Below, one piece after another: positions 6,339 through 8,751 of a DNA stretch of 8,751 bases. The notes below the pieces were generated by a model. The model was not told where the DNA came from, ran no database searches, and worked only from the letters and a program-made list of their open reading frames with translations. A program made the position numbers and the translations under genes. Numbering within the stretch: the stretch's first letter is position 1; every line of letters starts with the position of its first letter. The stretch is from Candidatus Merdenecus merdavium. Its GTDB lineage: Bacteria > Bacillota > Clostridia > Lachnospirales > Lachnospiraceae. The stretch lies in assembly GCA_018715425.1 (NCBI GenBank), contig DVLR01000258.1, forward strand, positions 1 to 8,751, given 5' to 3'.

Positions 6339-7403
6339 ATGGATATTACAGATAAATCTTTCGAAGAGAATGAAGAGTTTGAAAGAAAGTATCAAGATAA
6401 TAATAAAATGTTTCAAAATAGAATGTATAACAATAGAGGAATAAATAGAGGGTACAATGGCTATAACAGAGGGATGGAAGATGGTAATATAGAATTAGAA
6501 AATAAAGAACCAAAGTTGGAAAGTGGAGAAAAAGAAAATAAAGATCATATTCAAGGGGATAAAGACTATAAAAAAGTGGTAGAAGAGCATAAGGTAGGGA
6601 TGGAATGTAATCTTGATCATCCTGAAGGATATAAAAAAGAAGAAAAAGAAATAGGAACAGAAAGTGTAGATTTACAAAAAGAATTACAACAAGTACAGCT
6701 TGTGACAAAAAAACAAGGTGAGTATCATGATAAAGAGCCCAAAAACCATCCATATGGTAATGAGTGGAGCAAAGATCAAAAGTCTAAAAAATGTCTGGAA
6801 GGATACGAAAAGAGGTGTCATAGAGGGCAGGGCTGTCAAAAGTGTTATGACAGTTGCTTACCATGTCCTCTAATCATAGATAGAGATAGTTATAGAAGAT
6901 CAAAAAGAAGAATAGATTCCAGATTCAATCGATATAGGTTTAAAGAGGAAGAAGGAAAGAAATCATTTGGTAAAACCATTTTAAAATGTAAAGATAATGG
7001 AGCACTAGCCTTGCCAGCAGCTACGAAAGCTGGAGTGCATTTTACTGTGGCAGCTTTGACTGTGGATACATCAAAAATGAGAAAACCATATGGAAACATT
7101 CAGTTTTCTACTAATATTTCTACAACCAGTGCCAGCTTACATTTGCAATTTCAAGTTTATAAACAGTGTAAAGATTTATTAGCACCTATTCCTATTGGAC
7201 CTGTTTTTACATTTTCTACGAAAGGGACCATAACTCATGGTAATACTTTTTCTTTTATGGTATGTGATTGCGATTCATGTAACGGAAAGTGCTGTACCTA
7301 CACTGTAGTTGTCACTGTTGCAGCTGTACCAACGGTAGGACTTACGAACCTAGGAAATAATACCTTATCGGCATTCATTGTAGATGATTCGTGGGATTTT
7401 TAG
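6339..7403 (+). CDS. DUF4489 family protein, long charged form (copy 2)
   Basis: The function is unknown; 354 residues. The start is the ATG at 6339 because AAGGAGGAG (6326-6334) lies just before it. An in-frame ATG at 6291 would add 16 residues but has no good ribosome binding site. The head of about 210 residues is very hydrophilic. It has an Asn/Arg/Gly stretch (about 30-46, several NRG units) and a long Lys/Glu-rich, probably disordered part (about 50-145). A cysteine cluster follows at C152, C160, C166, C169, C173 and C176 (CX7CX5CX2CX3CX2C), then an Arg-rich linker. The C-terminal domain (about 212-354) aligns without gaps to copy 1 and keeps CDCDSCNGKCCTY (309-321), but its tail ends DSWDF where copy 1 has ESCDC. 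No signal peptide or membrane helix is seen. Hairpins flank the gene on both sides. Confidence 0.83.
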   Translation: MDITDKSFEENEEFERKYQDNNKMFQNRMYNNRGINRGYNGYNRGMEDGNIELENKEPKLESGEKENKDHIQGDKDYKKVVEEHKVGMECNLDHPEGYKKEEKEIGTESVDLQKELQQVQLVTKKQGEYHDKEPKNHPYGNEWSKDQKSKKCLEGYEKRCHRGQGCQKCYDSCLPCPLIIDRDSYRRSKRRIDSRFNRYRFKEEEGKKSFGKTILKCKDNGALALPAATKAGVHFTVAALTVDTSKMRKPYGNIQFSTNISTTSASLHLQFQVYKQCKDLLAPIPIGPVFTFSTKGTITHGNTFSFMVCDCDSCNGKCCTYTVVVTVAAVPTVGLTNLGNNTLSAFIVDDSWDF

Positions 7404-7440
7404 CATCCCTTGTGCTTTTGTTATTATGATTCAGTTGTAG

Positions 7441-7487
7441 TAAAGGCTTATTTACCTAAGCTTATGATTTAGATAAATGAGCCTTTA
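7441..7487 (+). terminator. Large hairpin between DUF4489 copies 2 and 3
   Basis: Bases 7441-7459 pair with 7469-7487 to give a 19-position stem with one G-U pair and one C-A mismatch around a 9-base loop. It lies 37 bases after the copy 2 stop and 39 before the copy 3 start. No T run follows, so it may act as a weak terminator or as an mRNA-stabilising or processing hairpin that allows some read-through into copy 3. Confidence 0.5.
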
Positions 7488-7526
7488 GAAAGCTCTGTGA
7501 AGAAACATCTTAAAAGGAGGGGTTAA

Positions 7527-8378
7527 ATGAATCAGAGACGGCAAACATTTCCGAAAAATAACTTGAATTTCAATCCTTTATTTTTTCCAAGGAGACAAAT
7601 AACAAGACAGAACCAGCCTTATCATATGAGGCAGAATGGATCAGAGGAAAAACAGGATAAGGTAAAGCTGACGGAAGAGGATTTACATGAAAATGAACAA
7701 ATAATAGAAGAGATAAAGAGAGATGAAAGAAGGGCAGAAGAGAGAAAATTAGAGGAGACAGAAATAGAACAGACGGGATTAGCCTTGTTAGAAAAACACA
7801 CGGTAGGGACTTACAAAAAAAAGAGAGCACCAGAAGAGATGTACAAGAAGGTCTATGCCAGAGAAAAGAAAGAAGATAAGAAAAAAAAGATAAAGCAAAA
7901 AAGACGCCAGAAGATACAAATGAAGTGGGATAAGCCTACCAACCAAACGTATTTAAAACAAAGTCTTATGGGCAGCCTAACATTAATGGAGGGAACAGCC
8001 CAAAACAGTACATATATTATTACGAATATGAATTTGAATTTATCTAAACTTAGAAGGCCTATGATTAAACTTGAATTTGGATGTAATATTTTAACCATGG
8101 ATGCAGTTGTAACCTTATCTTTTCAGATATTTAAGCAATATGGTAGCCAAATCCATAAGATTCCCTTAAGTTCTATGTGGCTGTTTTCCAGAGAAAACCA
8201 AAGGAAGGTAGAAACAGACACCTTATCTTTTCAGATCTGTGATACAGAGTCCATATTGAAAGAACGCTGTAATTACAGTGTACAGGTGGTAGTATGCTGT
8301 AGGAAGACAGAGGGAACGACCATTATTACAAATGGTACATTGACAGCTCATATTATAGATTCCTATAGTAGGATTTAG
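7527..8378 (+). CDS. Divergent DUF4489-like protein (copy 3)
   Basis: The function is unknown; 283 residues. AAGGAGGGG eight bases or fewer upstream supports the ATG at 7527. The head has three parts: a Gln/Asn/Arg/Phe-rich start (1-37), a highly charged Glu/Arg/Lys segment likely to form a helix or coiled coil (about 40-90), and a strongly basic stretch (about 97-130). The C-terminal domain (about 140-283) is roughly one third identical to copy 1 by hand alignment. It keeps the core NILTMDAVVTLSFQIFKQ (187-204) and MWLFSR (217-222). The cysteine motif is eroded: where copies 1 and 2 have CXCX2CX3CC, this copy has CDTESILKERCNY (238-250) with only two Cys, plus a new CC pair at 257-258. Membership in the same family is clear from position, length and core motif; whether it still folds or binds the same partner is open. 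Confidence 0.8.
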   Translation: MNQRRQTFPKNNLNFNPLFFPRRQITRQNQPYHMRQNGSEEKQDKVKLTEEDLHENEQIIEEIKRDERRAEERKLEETEIEQTGLALLEKHTVGTYKKKRAPEEMYKKVYAREKKEDKKKKIKQKRRQKIQMKWDKPTNQTYLKQSLMGSLTLMEGTAQNSTYIITNMNLNLSKLRRPMIKLEFGCNILTMDAVVTLSFQIFKQYGSQIHKIPLSSMWLFSRENQRKVETDTLSFQICDTESILKERCNYSVQVVVCCRKTEGTTIITNGTLTAHIIDSYSRI

Positions 8379-8511
8379 AAAAGAGTTATTTGCTACAGAT
8401 CCTTTTAGGTAGATCAATCCATGTGAAGTTTTTTATATGCATTTAAAAATAACCACAGATATAATTTTATCATGACTAAGGGCTCCTCCATTTTGTTGAT
8501 AAATAGAGTAT

Positions 8512-8558
8512 GCCCAATTAGAGAAAAAGAAATCGGAATATTATTTCTTTTTCTGGGC
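8512..8558. terminator. Hairpin between convergent genes, possible bidirectional terminator
   Basis: GCCCA (8512-8516) pairs with TGGGC (8554-8558), and above an asymmetric bulge GAAAAAGAAAT (8523-8533) pairs with ATTTCTTTTTC (8543-8553) around a 9-base loop. It lies between the DUF4489 copy 3 stop and the minus-strand gene and overlaps the last codons and stop of the latter. A-rich and T-rich arms give a T stretch on either strand. The rest of 8379-8511 shows nothing I can name. Confidence 0.5.
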
Positions 8559-8751
8559 TTGATCTTTCATTAGACCAGTCATCTCTTGGTGCTCTTTTTT
8601 TATTTCTTCATATAATTCTAAAGAGTTCCAACTTTGATTGGAAGGAGTGATCACTGCTTTTAAGTTGATCTTTCCAATACCATTTTTTCTAAATTGTAAA
8701 ATAATTTGATCGATTTTGGCACTTGAGAGACCTTTCATAACCATCATTTCT
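8541..8751 (-). CDS. DUF3783-like protein, C-terminal part, 5' end outside window
   Basis: This minus-strand frame is still open at the right edge, so the ATG at 8747 is probably internal (the codon before it is GAA) and the gene continues beyond the window. The visible 70 residues run from VMKGLSSAKIDQII through FRKNGIGKINLKAVITPSN to WNSLELYEEIKKEH and end in a Lys-rich tail. The order of a hydrophobic strand with GLS, a helix, LKAVITPSN and then a helix with EEIKKEH is what I recall of DUF3783, a small domain of unknown function common in Clostridia. It is convergent with the DUF4489 genes, so there is no operon link. The assignment rests on memory of the motif pattern. Confidence 0.65.
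   Translation of the reverse strand, partial: EMMVMKGLSSAKIDQIILQFRKNGIGKINLKAVITPSNQSWNSLELYEEIKKEHQEMTGLMKDQAQKKK

Noticed and set aside
6417..6476. Collagen-like Gly-X-Y repeat in the head of DUF4489 copy 2
   Set aside because: Glycines in the NRG stretch are not spaced every third residue and the tract is too short to form a collagen helix.
6346..6753. Long open frame on the minus strand, Leu/Phe/Tyr-rich, looking like a membrane protein
   Set aside because: It is the antisense shadow of the Lys/Glu-rich head of DUF4489 copy 2; AAA/GAA codons read backwards give Phe/Leu. No ribosome binding site or family motif.
7570..7830. Minus-strand hydrophobic open frame opposite the head of DUF4489 copy 3
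   Set aside because: Same antisense effect of a charged coding region; composition is low-complexity and no start signal is visible.
5344..8378. CRISPR array, insertion sequence or prophage remnant around the DUF4489 genes
   Set aside because: There are no regularly spaced direct repeats, no transposase or integrase motifs and no terminal inverted repeats with target duplications; the visible inverted repeats are local hairpins.

Overview
The window looks like chromosome from a low-GC, anaerobic, probably spore-forming Firmicute of the Clostridia. The reasons are the AT-rich base composition, strong AGGAGG-type ribosome binding sites, GTG and TTG starts, a tetrahydrofolate (THF) riboswitch in front of a folate ECF transporter gene, and proteins of the clostridial DUF4489 type. 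I do not attempt a genus call.

Left part (1-5343): a plus-strand block for C1/folate and lipoate metabolism. It opens with the C-terminal half of dihydrolipoamide dehydrogenase (cut by the window edge). A 212-base gap with two hairpins and a candidate promoter follows. Then come glyA (serine hydroxymethyltransferase), 5-formyl-THF cyclo-ligase, a THF riboswitch, folT (ECF folate-binding subunit), lplA (lipoate-protein ligase) and lipA (lipoyl synthase), with gaps of 15-35 bases except where the riboswitch sits. The shared theme is supply of the folate and lipoyl cofactors used by the glycine cleavage/glycine synthase system: SHMT and the cyclo-ligase handle THF one-carbon units, FolT imports folate, LplA and LipA supply lipoyl groups for H protein, and Lpd reoxidises them. 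No gcv gene is visible in the window.

The riboswitch is the best-resolved regulatory element. Its P1 strand lies inside the last codons of the cyclo-ligase gene, and that gene's TAG stop falls in the conserved aptamer segment after P1. Downstream, a 7-bp helix can mask the folT ribosome binding site, so translational control of folT is the simplest reading.

Right part (5344-8378): three consecutive plus-strand genes encode paralogues that share a C-terminal beta-rich domain of about 143 residues (DUF4489 by recognition), each behind a completely different N-terminal head. The heads are a short Tyr/Asp/Cys-rich one, a long charged one with Asn-Arg-Gly repeats and a Cys cluster, and a coiled-coil plus Lys/Arg-rich one. 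Large hairpins separate the genes. The third copy has lost most of the conserved cysteine motif. Function is unknown; a surface or spore-coat role is only a hypothesis.

Right edge (8379-8751): a convergent intergenic region with a hairpin, then the C-terminal part of a minus-strand gene that resembles DUF3783 proteins and runs off the window.
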